Source of the DNA: Lysobacter_I brunescens
GTDB taxonomy: Bacteria > Pseudomonadota > Gammaproteobacteria > Xanthomonadales > Xanthomonadaceae
Direction of reading: 5' to 3'
Assembly (NCBI RefSeq): GCF_042677005.1
Contig: NZ_JBHTIF010000004.1
Location: 186,001 to 250,000 of the forward strand
DNA length: 64,000 nt
In this document: positions 17,265 to 25,395 of the stretch, one piece after another
Numbering within the stretch: position 1 is the stretch's first letter
Layout of the letters: each line of letters opens with the position of its first letter
Made by a program: the position numbers and the translations under genes
The notes under the pieces: generated by a model
What the model was told of the DNA's origin: nothing
Databases searched by the model: none
The model's input: only the letters and a program-made list of their open reading frames with translations

Positions 17265-18152
17265 TCAGCCTCGCGGCGGATTCGGCACTTGGCTGATCAT
17301 CGTCTTCTTCCCATCGGTCGCATCGGGGAAGCTCCCGGCCCAGGTCTGCGATGGCGACTGGAACGCGTTCTGCAGCACGACGATGTAGTTGAGCAGCGCG
17401 TGGCGCGACAGCGGATAGAGTTCGGGCAGACGATTGCGCTCGAACCAGACCGGAAAACCGCTGCCGACATCGTGGTAGCCGAAGTCCTTCGGCGGCACTT
17501 CCGGCACGAGGTCCTGCTGGTTGTAGACGCGGATGCTGTTCGCCGACGGGATGCGCGCGTCGTAGCTCTCGCGCCAACCGCTGTCGCCGACGCGCGGGCT
17601 GGCGAACGTGGTGAGGCGCGTGAACGCAGACGCGTACGAACCGAAACTCAGATCGAACGCGAACAGGTGCGCGAGCGCGCCGCCGAGACTGTGCCCGGTG
17701 ACGTAGAGGCTGCGCGGCGCCTGCTGCGCGAGCAGTTGCTGGATCTGCTGGCGCATCGATTGCGTCATGCCCGCGCCGGTGTCGTTGTAGATGCCGTAGA
17801 AACCGGCTTCGACGCGCACGGTCGAATCGAGCGTGCCGACCGTGGGCGTGAACGTCGCCTTGGGCACATCGGCATCGTCCAGCGCATCGTCGAGCGACGC
17901 GGTGCCCCGGAACGCGACGATGTACGCGCCGCTGCCGTCGGTCGCACGCAGCAGCAAGCCGTACTTTTCCTCGCTGCCGCCCCGCAACACCGGATCCCAG
18001 CCGGTCCAGCGTCCGGCCAGTTCCCAGCCCTGCGGCAGGCGCAGCGGCTTGCCGTCGAAATCGTCGTAGGCCGCTTCGGAGGCCAGGGCGAGCGCGAGCG
18101 TGAGGGTCGCGTCGAGGGTGGGCGTGGTCGCGGCTGAGGCGGTCTGGGTCAT
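17265..18152 (-). CDS. class 3 lipase family protein
   Basis: A 295-residue alpha/beta hydrolase of the fungal-lipase-like (class 3) family. The nucleophile Ser155 sits in VTGHSLGGALAH; IVAFRGTA is the oxyanion strand, ASPRVGD and NQQDLVPEVPP (catalytic Asp) follow, and a C-terminal His lies in LYPLSRHALLNYIV. No classical signal peptide is evident: MTQTASAATTPTLDATLTL is Ala/Thr-rich rather than basic-hydrophobic, so location is uncertain. It is divergent from the PadR unit with a 183-bp region between them. Confidence 0.82.
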   Translation of the reverse strand: MTQTASAATTPTLDATLTLALALASEAAYDDFDGKPLRLPQGWELAGRWTGWDPVLRGGSEEKYGLLLRATDGSGAYIVAFRGTASLDDALDDADVPKATFTPTVGTLDSTVRVEAGFYGIYNDTGAGMTQSMRQQIQQLLAQQAPRSLYVTGHSLGGALAHLFAFDLSFGSYASAFTRLTTFASPRVGDSGWRESYDARIPSANSIRVYNQQDLVPEVPPKDFGYHDVGSGFPVWFERNRLPELYPLSRHALLNYIVVLQNAFQSPSQTWAGSFPDATDGKKTMISQVPNPPRG

Positions 18153-18281
18153 GTCGGCGTCCCTGGCATGCAGCCCGGATGGGCGGTGCGCGGAGCGTAA
18201 CCCATGGCATGCCGGCGGCCGGGCCCTGATCCGCAACTGATCCCGCCCGGCCCCCTGCCCCTCGGGTTCCGACAAGTGGCA

Positions 18282-18310
18282 TTGCATTACTGTTTTTCAC
18301 ACAGTACAGT
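18282..18310 (+). promoter_or_regulatory. padR promoter with an operator in its spacer
   Basis: TTGCAT (-35, 18282-18287), a 17-base spacer and TACAGT (-10, 18305-18310) form a sigma70 promoter. The spacer is filled by a perfect inverted repeat TACTGT-N7-ACAGTA (18288-18306). Placing a dyad between -35 and -10 just upstream of a PadR gene is the usual arrangement for autorepression. Confidence 0.65.
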
Positions 18311-18335
18311 GCATCGCACATTACAGGGCGACACC

Positions 18336-18683
18336 ATGGTCGAAACCAGAGACAACCCGGGCGCGAAGCTGGAACTGGAACTGCGGCGTGGCGCGCTTGT
18401 GCTGGCGGTGCTGTCGCAGCTGCGGATCGCGCAGTACGGCTATTCGCTGCGCCAGGCACTGGCCGAGCGCGGCATGGCGATCGAGGAAGGGACGCTCTAT
18501 CCCCTGCTCCGCCGCCTGGAAAGCCAGGGGGTGCTGTCGTCCGAATGGCGGATCGAGGACGGGCCGCCGCGCCGCTACTACCGATTGAACGACGCTGGCG
18601 AGGCGCTGCTCGCCGAACTCACCGACTCGTGGAACGCGCTGGTCGCGACCATGGGTGGACTGCTGAAGGGAGACGGGACATGA
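18336..18683 (+). CDS. PadR family transcriptional regulator
   Basis: A 115-residue winged-helix repressor of the small PadR subfamily (subgroup 2): ELRRGALVLAVLSQL, YGYSLRQALAERGMAIEEGTLYPLLRRLESQGVL is the recognition region, and the wing is WRIEDGPPRRYYRLNDAGEALL. The ATG is preceded by AGGGCG. Its stop overlaps the start of the next gene (ATGA), so the two are translated together. It probably represses its own promoter. Confidence 0.92.
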   Translation: MVETRDNPGAKLELELRRGALVLAVLSQLRIAQYGYSLRQALAERGMAIEEGTLYPLLRRLESQGVLSSEWRIEDGPPRRYYRLNDAGEALLAELTDSWNALVATMGGLLKGDGT

Positions 18684-19588
18684 ATCCGAATGATGTGATC
18701 GAAGCCTTCGTGCGCGACGTCATGCGCAAGGTGCCCGCGAAGGACCGCAACGACATCGGCCTGGAACTGCGCGGGCTGCTGTCGGACATGCTGGCCGATC
18801 GCGCGGAGCGCGAAGGTCGTGCCGCCGACGATGCGATGACACTGGCGATGCTGCGCGACTTCGGCACGCCGGCCGAAGTGGCCGCGCGCTACCGGCCGCA
18901 GGGTCTGGTGATCATTCCACCGGAACAGAGCCGCAGCTACGCGCTGTGGTCCATTCTCGGCATCGGCATCCAGTGGGCGATGACGCTGCCGCGCGTATTC
19001 GATGGCCAGCCGATCGTGACCTGGTGGTTTGGCGCTGGCCTCGGCGCACTGTGGTGGCCGGGCTTCCTGATGATGATTGCGCTGCTGGTCGCCGCGCTTC
19101 GCCACTTCGGCCTCTACAAGCCGAAGTGGACGCCACGCACGGTCGATCCGGATCGCGTGCACCGTGGCCTGGGCATCACCGGTCTGGTGGGCATCGCCGT
19201 CGGCGCGATCTTCATGATCTGCCTGCCCTGGCTGGCCGCCGCGATGCCGGGCCCCTTCCCGCGCATCTTCGAATTCGACGCGAACTTCCTGCCGATGCGC
19301 GCCTGGCCGGTGGTGCTGCTGTGGGCCGGCACGTTCGCCGTACACCTGGTCGCGGTGAGGCAGGGTCGCTGGACGAAGACGACCCGCAGGATCGAGCATG
19401 CGCTGACGCTCGCCTTCGTCGCGCTGATGATCTGGTGGATCGCCGCCGGCCCGATCTTCGTCGCGCCGATGACCGACCAGGGCGCGAAGGGCGCGCTGGC
19501 ACTGGTGATCCTGATCTCGGTCGCAAGCCTCGCCTTCGGGCTGCATCGCGAGCGCGCGCAGATCCGGCCGATGCCAACAGCCGGTTGA
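18680..19588 (+). CDS. polytopic membrane protein with N-terminal HAAS-like domain, PadR partner
   Basis: A 302-residue protein. The first 75 residues (VIEAFVRDVMRKVPAKDRNDI, LRDFGTPAEVAARYRP) resemble the HAAS/DUF1700-type cytosolic domain commonly encoded next to PadR repressors. Then come about six hydrophobic segments, including YALWSILGIGIQWAMTL, GFLMMIALLVAALRHFGL, IAVGAIFMICLPWLAAAM, VVLLWAGTFAVHLVAV, LAFVALMIWWIAAGPIF and ALVILISVASLAFGL. It overlaps padR by 4 bases. Presumably it senses or responds to envelope conditions, but that is inference. Confidence 0.8.
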   Translation: MNPNDVIEAFVRDVMRKVPAKDRNDIGLELRGLLSDMLADRAEREGRAADDAMTLAMLRDFGTPAEVAARYRPQGLVIIPPEQSRSYALWSILGIGIQWAMTLPRVFDGQPIVTWWFGAGLGALWWPGFLMMIALLVAALRHFGLYKPKWTPRTVDPDRVHRGLGITGLVGIAVGAIFMICLPWLAAAMPGPFPRIFEFDANFLPMRAWPVVLLWAGTFAVHLVAVRQGRWTKTTRRIEHALTLAFVALMIWWIAAGPIFVAPMTDQGAKGALALVILISVASLAFGLHRERAQIRPMPTAG

Positions 19589-19639
19589 TGCTTGCGGCCG
19601 GTGGATCCCGGCAACACAACTGCACGGCGAGACCCATGC

Positions 19640-19667
19640 ACGGGGTGCTTCCTTCGAAGCACCCCGT
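19640..19667 (+). terminator. Rho-independent terminator after the PadR unit
   Basis: A 12-bp stem (ACGGGGTGCTTC/GAAGCACCCCGT) with loop CTTC, followed by TTCCGTTCC. It closes the padR transcript 51 bp after its last gene. Confidence 0.8.
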
Positions 19668-19721
19668 TTCCGTTCCGGAAGCGCTGCGACATGACGAAGA
19701 CACGCATCGTACGCATCGGCG

Positions 19722-19738
19722 ATGACGCATTGCAGCAT
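19722..19738. promoter_or_regulatory. operator-like palindrome 1 upstream of the SGNH esterase
   Basis: ATGACGCA-T-TGCAGCAT, an imperfect 17-bp dyad (six of eight pairs). It resembles the second copy 69 bp downstream and the dyad upstream of the secreted lipase gene near 62 kb. Confidence 0.4.
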
Positions 19739-19790
19739 CACCAGGCGCCCAGTTGTCACGCAGCATCGCTAGGCTCGCACACCATCGATG

Positions 19791-19807
19791 ATGCTGCATT
19801 GCAGCGT
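19791..19807. promoter_or_regulatory. operator-like palindrome 2 upstream of the SGNH esterase
   Basis: ATGCTGCA-T-TGCAGCGT pairs at seven of eight positions and ends ten bases before a TTGACC -35-like hexamer at 19817-19822. Together with copy 1 it could be a pair of binding sites for a regulator of the esterase gene. Confidence 0.45.
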
Positions 19808-19816
19808 TCGCGCGTG

Positions 19817-19846
19817 TTGACCCGGCACTGGACAAGACGCTAGCGT
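19817..19846 (+). promoter_or_regulatory. candidate promoter of the SGNH esterase gene
   Basis: TTGACC (19817-19822) with a weak TAGCGT 18 bases on (19841-19846). The poor -10 suggests activator dependence or a wrong assignment. The leader to the gene would be about 125 bases. Confidence 0.3.
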
Positions 19847-19976
19847 ACGGTCAGGCAGGGAGCGGTCCCCCACACGGTCCGAATGCCGATCAGGTCGTCG
19901 TTTACGCGATGCGGAGGTTCCGGCTTCGCCCGGTTCCGCGCGCGACCACACCGTCATATCACCAAGGATGCACAAC

Positions 19977-21065
19977 ATGACCCGTCGTTCCGGCAAGACC
20001 GCTCGTACGCTGTTGCCTGTTCTCGCCATGCTCGCCGTCGGCGCCGCCTCGGCCAGCACGCTCAACCAGAACGTGTCCTGGACCATCGATCGTTCCGGCA
20101 CCACCGCCAAGTACCGCCTCGTCGCCTACGGCGATTCGATCTACGCCGGCTACAACGGTTCCACCACCAGCGCCGCGAAGTACTCCGCGCCGACCGTGGA
20201 CGCCGAATACCTGGCCGCGCTGTGGAACGCGGACATCGAGAGCGTGCGCCGCACGAAGTCCGGTGCGATCGCCTCGGACGTGTACAACAACAAGATCGTC
20301 GCCGAACGCTCCTACATGCAGGCGACCTCGACCCGCGTGGTGACCTTCGAGATGTGCGGCAACGACGGCCTGCAGGCACGTTCGAGCTTCAAGGGCCAGA
20401 GCGGCACCTGCAACTTCGGCGTGCTCGACACCGCGCTGGCCAACTGCAAGACCTATGTCGCGCGTTCGATGGACTACATCAACGCCAATGCCTACTCGGG
20501 CGTGAAGCTGAAGGTCATCGCCAACCTGTACTACCCGGGCTACAACGCCGACAACGTCCTCAGCTCCTGCACCGATCCGTCGACGGGCGCGCGGGTGAAC
20601 ATGCGCGACAAGTTCCTGCCGGTGCTGGCGAAGATGAACTACTGGATGTGCGAATACGCGCGCCAGAAGGGCTTCAAGTGCGTGGACAATTTCGCCGACT
20701 ACATGGGCGCGGACTACGACACCAACGGCGACGGCCAGGTCGACTCGGCCGCGCTGCGCTACGTGGCCGGCGAGAGCGAGTCCGCCTATGTCACCCGCAT
20801 CACCTCGACCCTGCGCTCGACGCTGCGCGACGCGAACACGCACTTCGTGTCGTCGTCGAGCAGCTTCGACTACATGCAGTCGGACGACGTGCATCCGACC
20901 TACCAGGGCGGCACGGTCAGCGCCGGCCTGTTCGGCGGCACCACCGGCACCGGCGCGGCGCGCTATACCTCGTTCATCAACGGTCGCAACCCGATCTGGA
21001 ACCAGTACGGCCACGAGCGCATGGGCCATGGCCTGTCGGTGTTCAGCCCGGTCAGCCCGTTCTGA
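19977..21065 (+). CDS. secreted SGNH/GDSL-type esterase
   Basis: A 362-residue exported hydrolase. The signal peptide (MTRRSGKTARTLLPVLAMLAVG, cleaved near ASAS) is followed by block I with Ser54 in AYGDSIYAGY, block III CGND in FEMCGNDGLQ, and block V DDVHPTYQGG with the Asp/His pair, the full SGNH set. Several cysteines may form disulfides. The ATG at 19977 was chosen because AAGGA lies eight bases upstream; the earlier ATG overlaps that site. Probably a lipase or esterase acting outside the cell. Confidence 0.85.
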   Translation: MTRRSGKTARTLLPVLAMLAVGAASASTLNQNVSWTIDRSGTTAKYRLVAYGDSIYAGYNGSTTSAAKYSAPTVDAEYLAALWNADIESVRRTKSGAIASDVYNNKIVAERSYMQATSTRVVTFEMCGNDGLQARSSFKGQSGTCNFGVLDTALANCKTYVARSMDYINANAYSGVKLKVIANLYYPGYNADNVLSSCTDPSTGARVNMRDKFLPVLAKMNYWMCEYARQKGFKCVDNFADYMGADYDTNGDGQVDSAALRYVAGESESAYVTRITSTLRSTLRDANTHFVSSSSSFDYMQSDDVHPTYQGGTVSAGLFGGTTGTGAARYTSFINGRNPIWNQYGHERMGHGLSVFSPVSPF

Positions 21066-21087
21066 TCGAGCCGCCGGCTGACCGCGC

Positions 21088-21762
21088 ATGTCCGCGATGC
21101 CTCCACGCAACAACGCACCGTCGTCGCCGCAGGGCGACGGCGGTGTGCGCATCACCGCGCATGCAGGCCACGGCCGGCGTGCGCGGATGCTGTACATCGT
21201 GCTGGCGCTGGCGCTCGTCGGCGCTGGCGCGAGCATCGTGCTGATGAAGCGCGGCGGCAGCGACCGCGCAACGACTGCCCGTGTCGCCAGCGACATGCCG
21301 ACCGAACCCGCTTCGCCTGCGCAATCGGCACCTGATGCGCCCATCGACGCGGAACGCGTCCGTCGCGATCCCGATGACCTGGCGAACTACGTCTCACCCG
21401 GCGATCGCGCGCCGACGATGAACGAAGTGATCGACAAGCTGCACGAAGCCGGCATCCGCACCGGGCTCGGCGCATTCAACCCGCCCGGCACCAGTCCTCC
21501 ACTGATCGGTCTGGCAGTACCCGAGGATTTCCCGCTGCCCGAAGGCTACGTGCGCCACTATCAGGCCACGGACGATGGCCAGCGCATCGAACCCATCCTG
21601 ATGTTCTCCCCCGATTTCGATTTCCGCGATGCCTCCGGCCGCCCGATTCCGCTTCCCGACAACCTCGTCGTGCCGCCGCACCTCGCACCGCCGGGGCTGC
21701 CGCTGCGTCCCATCGAGATCCCGCCGCCGTCCGATCCCCACGATCCGCGTCGAGGTGCCTGA
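21088..21762 (+). CDS. hypothetical single-span membrane protein
   Basis: A 224-residue protein with a basic N-terminus, one transmembrane helix (LYIVLALALVGAGASIVLM, about residues 35-53) and a proline-rich exported part. The family is not recognised. The C-terminal third has repeated PxLP-like stretches (GRPIPLPDNLVVPPHL, GLPLRPIEIPPPSDP). It lies between the esterase and the N-acyltransferase homologue, three bases before the latter, so these two are probably co-translated. Confidence 0.7.
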   Translation: MSAMPPRNNAPSSPQGDGGVRITAHAGHGRRARMLYIVLALALVGAGASIVLMKRGGSDRATTARVASDMPTEPASPAQSAPDAPIDAERVRRDPDDLANYVSPGDRAPTMNEVIDKLHEAGIRTGLGAFNPPGTSPPLIGLAVPEDFPLPEGYVRHYQATDDGQRIEPILMFSPDFDFRDASGRPIPLPDNLVVPPHLAPPGLPLRPIEIPPPSDPHDPRRGA

Positions 21763-21765
21763 GGC

Positions 21766-24234
21766 GTGAGCGTGTCGATCGTGTCCGGCTGGCGCGCCGC
21801 CGCCGGCCTTGTCCTGAGTGCGACCCTGTTCGGTGTCTATGCGCAAGGCGGCATCGCCTGGCCGCTGGGTTTCGTCGCGCTGGTGCCGTGGCTGCTCGCC
21901 CTCGATACCGTGCGCGGCAGCGGTGCCGCATTGCGCGAAGGCCTGCTGATGAGCATCGCCTTCGTGGTCGCCGTGTTCGCGTGGTTCGGCTTCGCGATCG
22001 GCAGTTATACCGGCATCGGTCCGGGGGCCGGGCTTGCGGTGCTCGTCGTCGCAGCGCCGCTGCTGCAGCCGCAGCTGATCGCATTCGCGCTGGTCCGCCA
22101 TCTCGTCGGGCGTCGCCATGGTCCGCTGTTGCGCGCGCTCGCCGGCGCCTCGGCCTGGGTCGCCACGGAATGGCTGGTGCCGCGCCTGCTCGACGACACC
22201 CTCGGCCACGGCCTGCATTCCTCGACCGTGTTGCGTCAGGGCGCGGATCTCGGTGGCGCACCGGGCCTGACCTTCGCGCTGATCCTGATCAACGAAGCCG
22301 TCGCCACCGCCATCGCGCGCCGTCGCGACGGCCTGCGTGCGCTCGCGGCGCCGATGTCGATCGCCCTGCTGCTGCCGATGGCGATGGCCGGCTACGGTGC
22401 GTGGCGACTGTCGTCGCTGACGTCCAGGCAATCGGAAGACGTGGCATCGCTGCGCGTCGGCATGGTCCAGGCGAACATCGTCGACTATGAGCGCCTGCGC
22501 CGCGAAATGGGCGCCTACGAGGTGGTGCGCCACATCCTCGACACGCATGTGCGACTGTCGCGCGTCGCGACCGAACAGCACGATGTCGATGCGCTGCTGT
22601 GGTCGGAAACCGTGTACCCGACCACGTTCCGCAATCCGAAGAGCGAAGCTGGCGCGGAATTCGACCAGGCGATCCTCGACCTCGTCGCGCTGGAACGCGT
22701 GCCGCTGGTGTTCGGCACCTACGACCGCGACGAAGCCGGCGAATACAACGCCGCCGCGTTCGTCGAGCCGGGCAAGGGCCTGCTCGGTTTCTATCGCAAG
22801 ACCAATCCCTTCCCGCTCACCGAATACGTGCCGGCCTGGCTCGACGGCCCGCGCTTCCGCGCCCTGCTGCCCTGGGCCGGCACCTGGCGCGCTGGCGACG
22901 GCCCGCGCGTATTTCCGCTGCGCACCGCAGATGGCCGCGAAGTGCAGGTGCTGCCGCTGATCTGCCTGGACGATGTCGACAGCGGTCTCGCGATCGACGG
23001 CGCGCGACTCGGCGCGGAGGCCATCCTCGGCATGTCGAACGACTCGTGGTTCACGCGATATCCCGTCGGCGCCGAACTGCACCTCAAGGTCGCCGCGTTC
23101 CGCAGCATCGAGACGCGCATGCCGCAGCTGCGCGTGACCTCGAACGGGATCAGCGCGACGATCGACGCGCGCGGCGAAGTCGTCGAACGCACCGCGATGG
23201 ATCGCGAAGCGGTGCTCGTCGGCACGGTGCATGCGCGCACACCGACGCCGACGCTGATGGTGCGCTGGGGCGACTGGGTCGGGCCGACCGCATTCGCAGG
23301 ATTGTTGCTGTTCGGCGCGATCACCCTGCTGCGCGCGGCGCGTCGTCGCTGGCACGCGCGTCACGCACCAAAGGCGAACACGCACGATGGGCCGCTGGAC
23401 GTGGTGCTGCTCACGCCTTTCTGGCGCATCCTCATCGCCCTGCTGCGCGTGGTCGCACGCGGCGGCCTGCTGTGGATGGCGCTGCAGGTGCTGACCAACG
23501 ACGGCACGCCGATCAATCCGATCGCGCAGGTCTGGATGTTCGCCGGTCTGGTGCTGCTGCCCGAAGCGGCGGCATGGAGTCTGATGCGCGCCTTCGCCGC
23601 GACCCTGCGCATCGAAGGCGGCATGCTGGTGCTGGAGCAACCGTCGCGGCGCATCGAGATCGCCTGCAGCGAAATCGTCGACGCGCGCACGTGGCGACTG
23701 CCGCTGCCATCGACCGGTCTGCAACTGCGACTCGGTAGCGGATCGTGGCGCCACGCCATCGCCGGCGTCGACCCCTTGCGCCTGACCGAGCGCCTGCGCG
23801 CAACAGGTGCCACATCGATCGCACAGGACAGCAGCGCCTCCCGCGCCGCGATCCTCGGCCACGCTGTGCAGGCCACCCGGCATCGCCTGCTCGACCATCC
23901 CGCCTTCAAGTTCGGCCTGTTCCCGCTGCTGCCCGCCCTGCCCGCCTTCCGGCTGCACCAGGTCATCGCCTACGGCGGCACCTTCGGCGAATGGCAGACC
24001 TACGGCGCCAAGGCCTGGCTGCTCGCCCTCTTCGTCTGGTGGGCCTCCTGGGCCGTGAACCTCGCGATGATCGCCGCCGGCCTCCGTGTGCTCGTCGAAG
24101 TCGGCACGCTGCTGCCGCTCGCGCTGCGCCCGCTGAAGACGGTGGATGTCCGGCGCATGCTGGAGATCGCCGCGCGGGTGATCTTCTACATCGGTGTGCC
24201 GCTGTGGTTGGCGGTGCGGTTGTGGCCGTGGTGA
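21766..24234 (+). CDS. apolipoprotein N-acyltransferase-like protein with C-terminal extension
   Basis: An 822-residue membrane protein. Residues 1-225 hold several membrane segments; about 225-500 form a nitrilase-type CN-hydrolase domain with the triad Glu281 (LLWSETVYP), Lys345 (FYRKTNPFPLTEYVP) and Cys400 (LICLDD), as in Lnt, which acylates lipoproteins. Lnt is normally about 510 residues; here some 300 more follow, with further membrane helices and a stretch resembling a small beta domain (IEGGMLVLEQPSRRIEIAC). ICLDD differs from the usual ICYE at the Cys. It begins with GTG. It may be a paralogue rather than the housekeeping Lnt. Confidence 0.75.
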   Translation: MSVSIVSGWRAAAGLVLSATLFGVYAQGGIAWPLGFVALVPWLLALDTVRGSGAALREGLLMSIAFVVAVFAWFGFAIGSYTGIGPGAGLAVLVVAAPLLQPQLIAFALVRHLVGRRHGPLLRALAGASAWVATEWLVPRLLDDTLGHGLHSSTVLRQGADLGGAPGLTFALILINEAVATAIARRRDGLRALAAPMSIALLLPMAMAGYGAWRLSSLTSRQSEDVASLRVGMVQANIVDYERLRREMGAYEVVRHILDTHVRLSRVATEQHDVDALLWSETVYPTTFRNPKSEAGAEFDQAILDLVALERVPLVFGTYDRDEAGEYNAAAFVEPGKGLLGFYRKTNPFPLTEYVPAWLDGPRFRALLPWAGTWRAGDGPRVFPLRTADGREVQVLPLICLDDVDSGLAIDGARLGAEAILGMSNDSWFTRYPVGAELHLKVAAFRSIETRMPQLRVTSNGISATIDARGEVVERTAMDREAVLVGTVHARTPTPTLMVRWGDWVGPTAFAGLLLFGAITLLRAARRRWHARHAPKANTHDGPLDVVLLTPFWRILIALLRVVARGGLLWMALQVLTNDGTPINPIAQVWMFAGLVLLPEAAAWSLMRAFAATLRIEGGMLVLEQPSRRIEIACSEIVDARTWRLPLPSTGLQLRLGSGSWRHAIAGVDPLRLTERLRATGATSIAQDSSASRAAILGHAVQATRHRLLDHPAFKFGLFPLLPALPAFRLHQVIAYGGTFGEWQTYGAKAWLLALFVWWASWAVNLAMIAAGLRVLVEVGTLLPLALRPLKTVDVRRMLEIAARVIFYIGVPLWLAVRLWPW

Positions 24235-24661
24235 GCACACAGCGCACGCGTCACGACGACACCCATTTCATCTGCACCGATCGACCTGTCATATCAGACA
24301 CGAAGGTCGTCGCCCGTTGTCCGACGCATGACATGCCTGCTTCGCTGATGGCGCGAATGACAGGGCTCCCGGCAAAGAACCATTTCATTCGCCCACATTG
24401 CTGCTAAATCACCGGCAATAGCCGTCATTTCGCAAAAAACGCATCGGGCCTGAGAGTGCCTCATGCCAGTTTGATATCGGGGCATGCGCGCCGCGATAAG
24501 ACATATCGAGGTATCCCTGCCGCGTATTCCGGCAAGACGGCGTCGAACCTAGGCGCGTTATATAGGCTATCTCGCTGATCCCACTGGAATTTCTACCATT
24601 GACGGGCTCAAGATGCCTGTGGCAGCCTCTGTGCTACACCCCGGCTGGGGGTCTACTTATG
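24235..24661. other. intergenic stretch of falling GC before the cassette
   Basis: No convincing gene was seen on either strand: the short open frames lack ribosome sites and family-like content. GC falls from about two thirds to near half across it. It contains a CACCCC/GGGGGT hairpin near 24640 and AT-rich spots (TTATATAGG at 24559) but no recognisable Pc-type promoter or integrase gene. Confidence 0.5.
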
Positions 24662-24687
24662 GTTAGGTCTCTTAGGGGGAGACGACT

Positions 24688-25341
24688 GTGTCCGAAGAGA
24701 AAAGCAAACAAAAATGGTACCGATCTCCCATCGGCATAATCGGAACAATATTTCTCGGAGCAATTGGCAGCGGACTCTGGGATGTGTTCCTTAAGAACGC
24801 ATTGATCTCCGCATACATAATGACGAGCACGGCAATTGGATCCGTGTTCTCTGGCTATATTGATTCTATTCACGAAGATATTGGAAAAGCGAATGCCAAT
24901 GAGGTTGGCATTATGCTATTTCTATTTTTCATGCTCACAATCGTCTTCCTAAACATCTTAGGAGCGAGATTTATCTTTCGAACTTATAAGCGCATTACAA
25001 GAGACCAGCCACAGAATGGTTTCTCCTCCCCTTCTCCAAAAAACATGAGAAGGATGGTCGTTGCCGTGGTCTTGATGTCGGCTTTTAACGTCATCGCGTA
25101 TAGCCACCACGCCTTCGAGACACTGTACCGCTTGCGAGCAATTACGTGGACAGAACGTTCTATCGAGATCATTCGACCTTCCATTTCTGAGCAAGATTTT
25201 TTGAAGATAAGAGCCATGTACAGATCTGTTGATAGCGCTGATGATTTTTATGCCCTCATCAATACTTTGCGCGATTACGCATCCAGCGCTGACATCGAAC
25301 TTCCTGAGTTCTCAGCGATCGGGGAGCAGCAAGAGACCTAA
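24688..25341 (+). CDS. cassette-borne three-TM protein of unknown function
   Basis: A 217-residue protein starting with GTG after AGGGGGAGA. It has a charged N-terminus (SEEKSKQKWYRS), hydrophobic segments at about 14-35, 73-95 and 121-138 (GIMLFLFFMLTIVFLNILG; MVVAVVLMSAFNVIAYS), and a soluble C-terminal helical domain (about 155-217) with SISEQDFLKIRAMYRSVDSADDFYALI. Codon use favours A/T-ending codons, unlike every neighbour. No family recognised. The stop overlaps the attC. Integron cassettes often carry defence or stress genes, but nothing here proves that. Confidence 0.85.
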   Translation: MSEEKSKQKWYRSPIGIIGTIFLGAIGSGLWDVFLKNALISAYIMTSTAIGSVFSGYIDSIHEDIGKANANEVGIMLFLFFMLTIVFLNILGARFIFRTYKRITRDQPQNGFSSPSPKNMRRMVVAVVLMSAFNVIAYSHHAFETLYRLRAITWTERSIEIIRPSISEQDFLKIRAMYRSVDSADDFYALINTLRDYASSADIELPEFSAIGEQQET

Positions 25342-25395
25342 CAATTCATTGAAGGCGACGCCGCTTCGCGGCGCGGCTTAACTCAGATATTTGAC
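25336..25395 (+). other. attC recombination site
   Basis: R'' ACCTAAC (25336-25342), AATTCATTGAAG, a GC-rich inner palindrome CGCCGC-TTCG-CGGCG, CTTAACTCAG and a degenerate R' ATTTGAC (25389-25395). The layout and the TTCATT...CTTAA...TCAG arms match the attC sites of Xanthomonas chromosomal integrons. The R' deviates from GTTRRRY at two positions, including the G next to the crossover, so excision may be impaired. Confidence 0.8.

Larger units (their letters stand above)
24662..25395 (+). mobile_element. solitary integron gene cassette
   Basis: Starts at a perfect core site GTTAGGT (GTTRRRY, 24662-24668), has one gene 20 bases further on, and ends in a 60-bp attC whose first seven bases ACCTAAC are the exact reverse complement of the core. 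The CDS stop TAA lies inside that repeat, as is typical of cassettes. GC is visibly lower than the surroundings. No intI, attI or second attC was found nearby, so this is a lone cassette, probably inserted at a secondary site. Confidence 0.8.

Noticed and set aside
24294..24485. 63-codon minus-strand frame before the cassette
   Set aside because: No ribosome site, no family, and it lies in a stretch of changing composition.
24540..24570. Second attC or attI-like core at CGTTATATAGG
   Set aside because: GTTATAT departs from GTTRRRY and no paired R'' or inner palindrome was found beside it.
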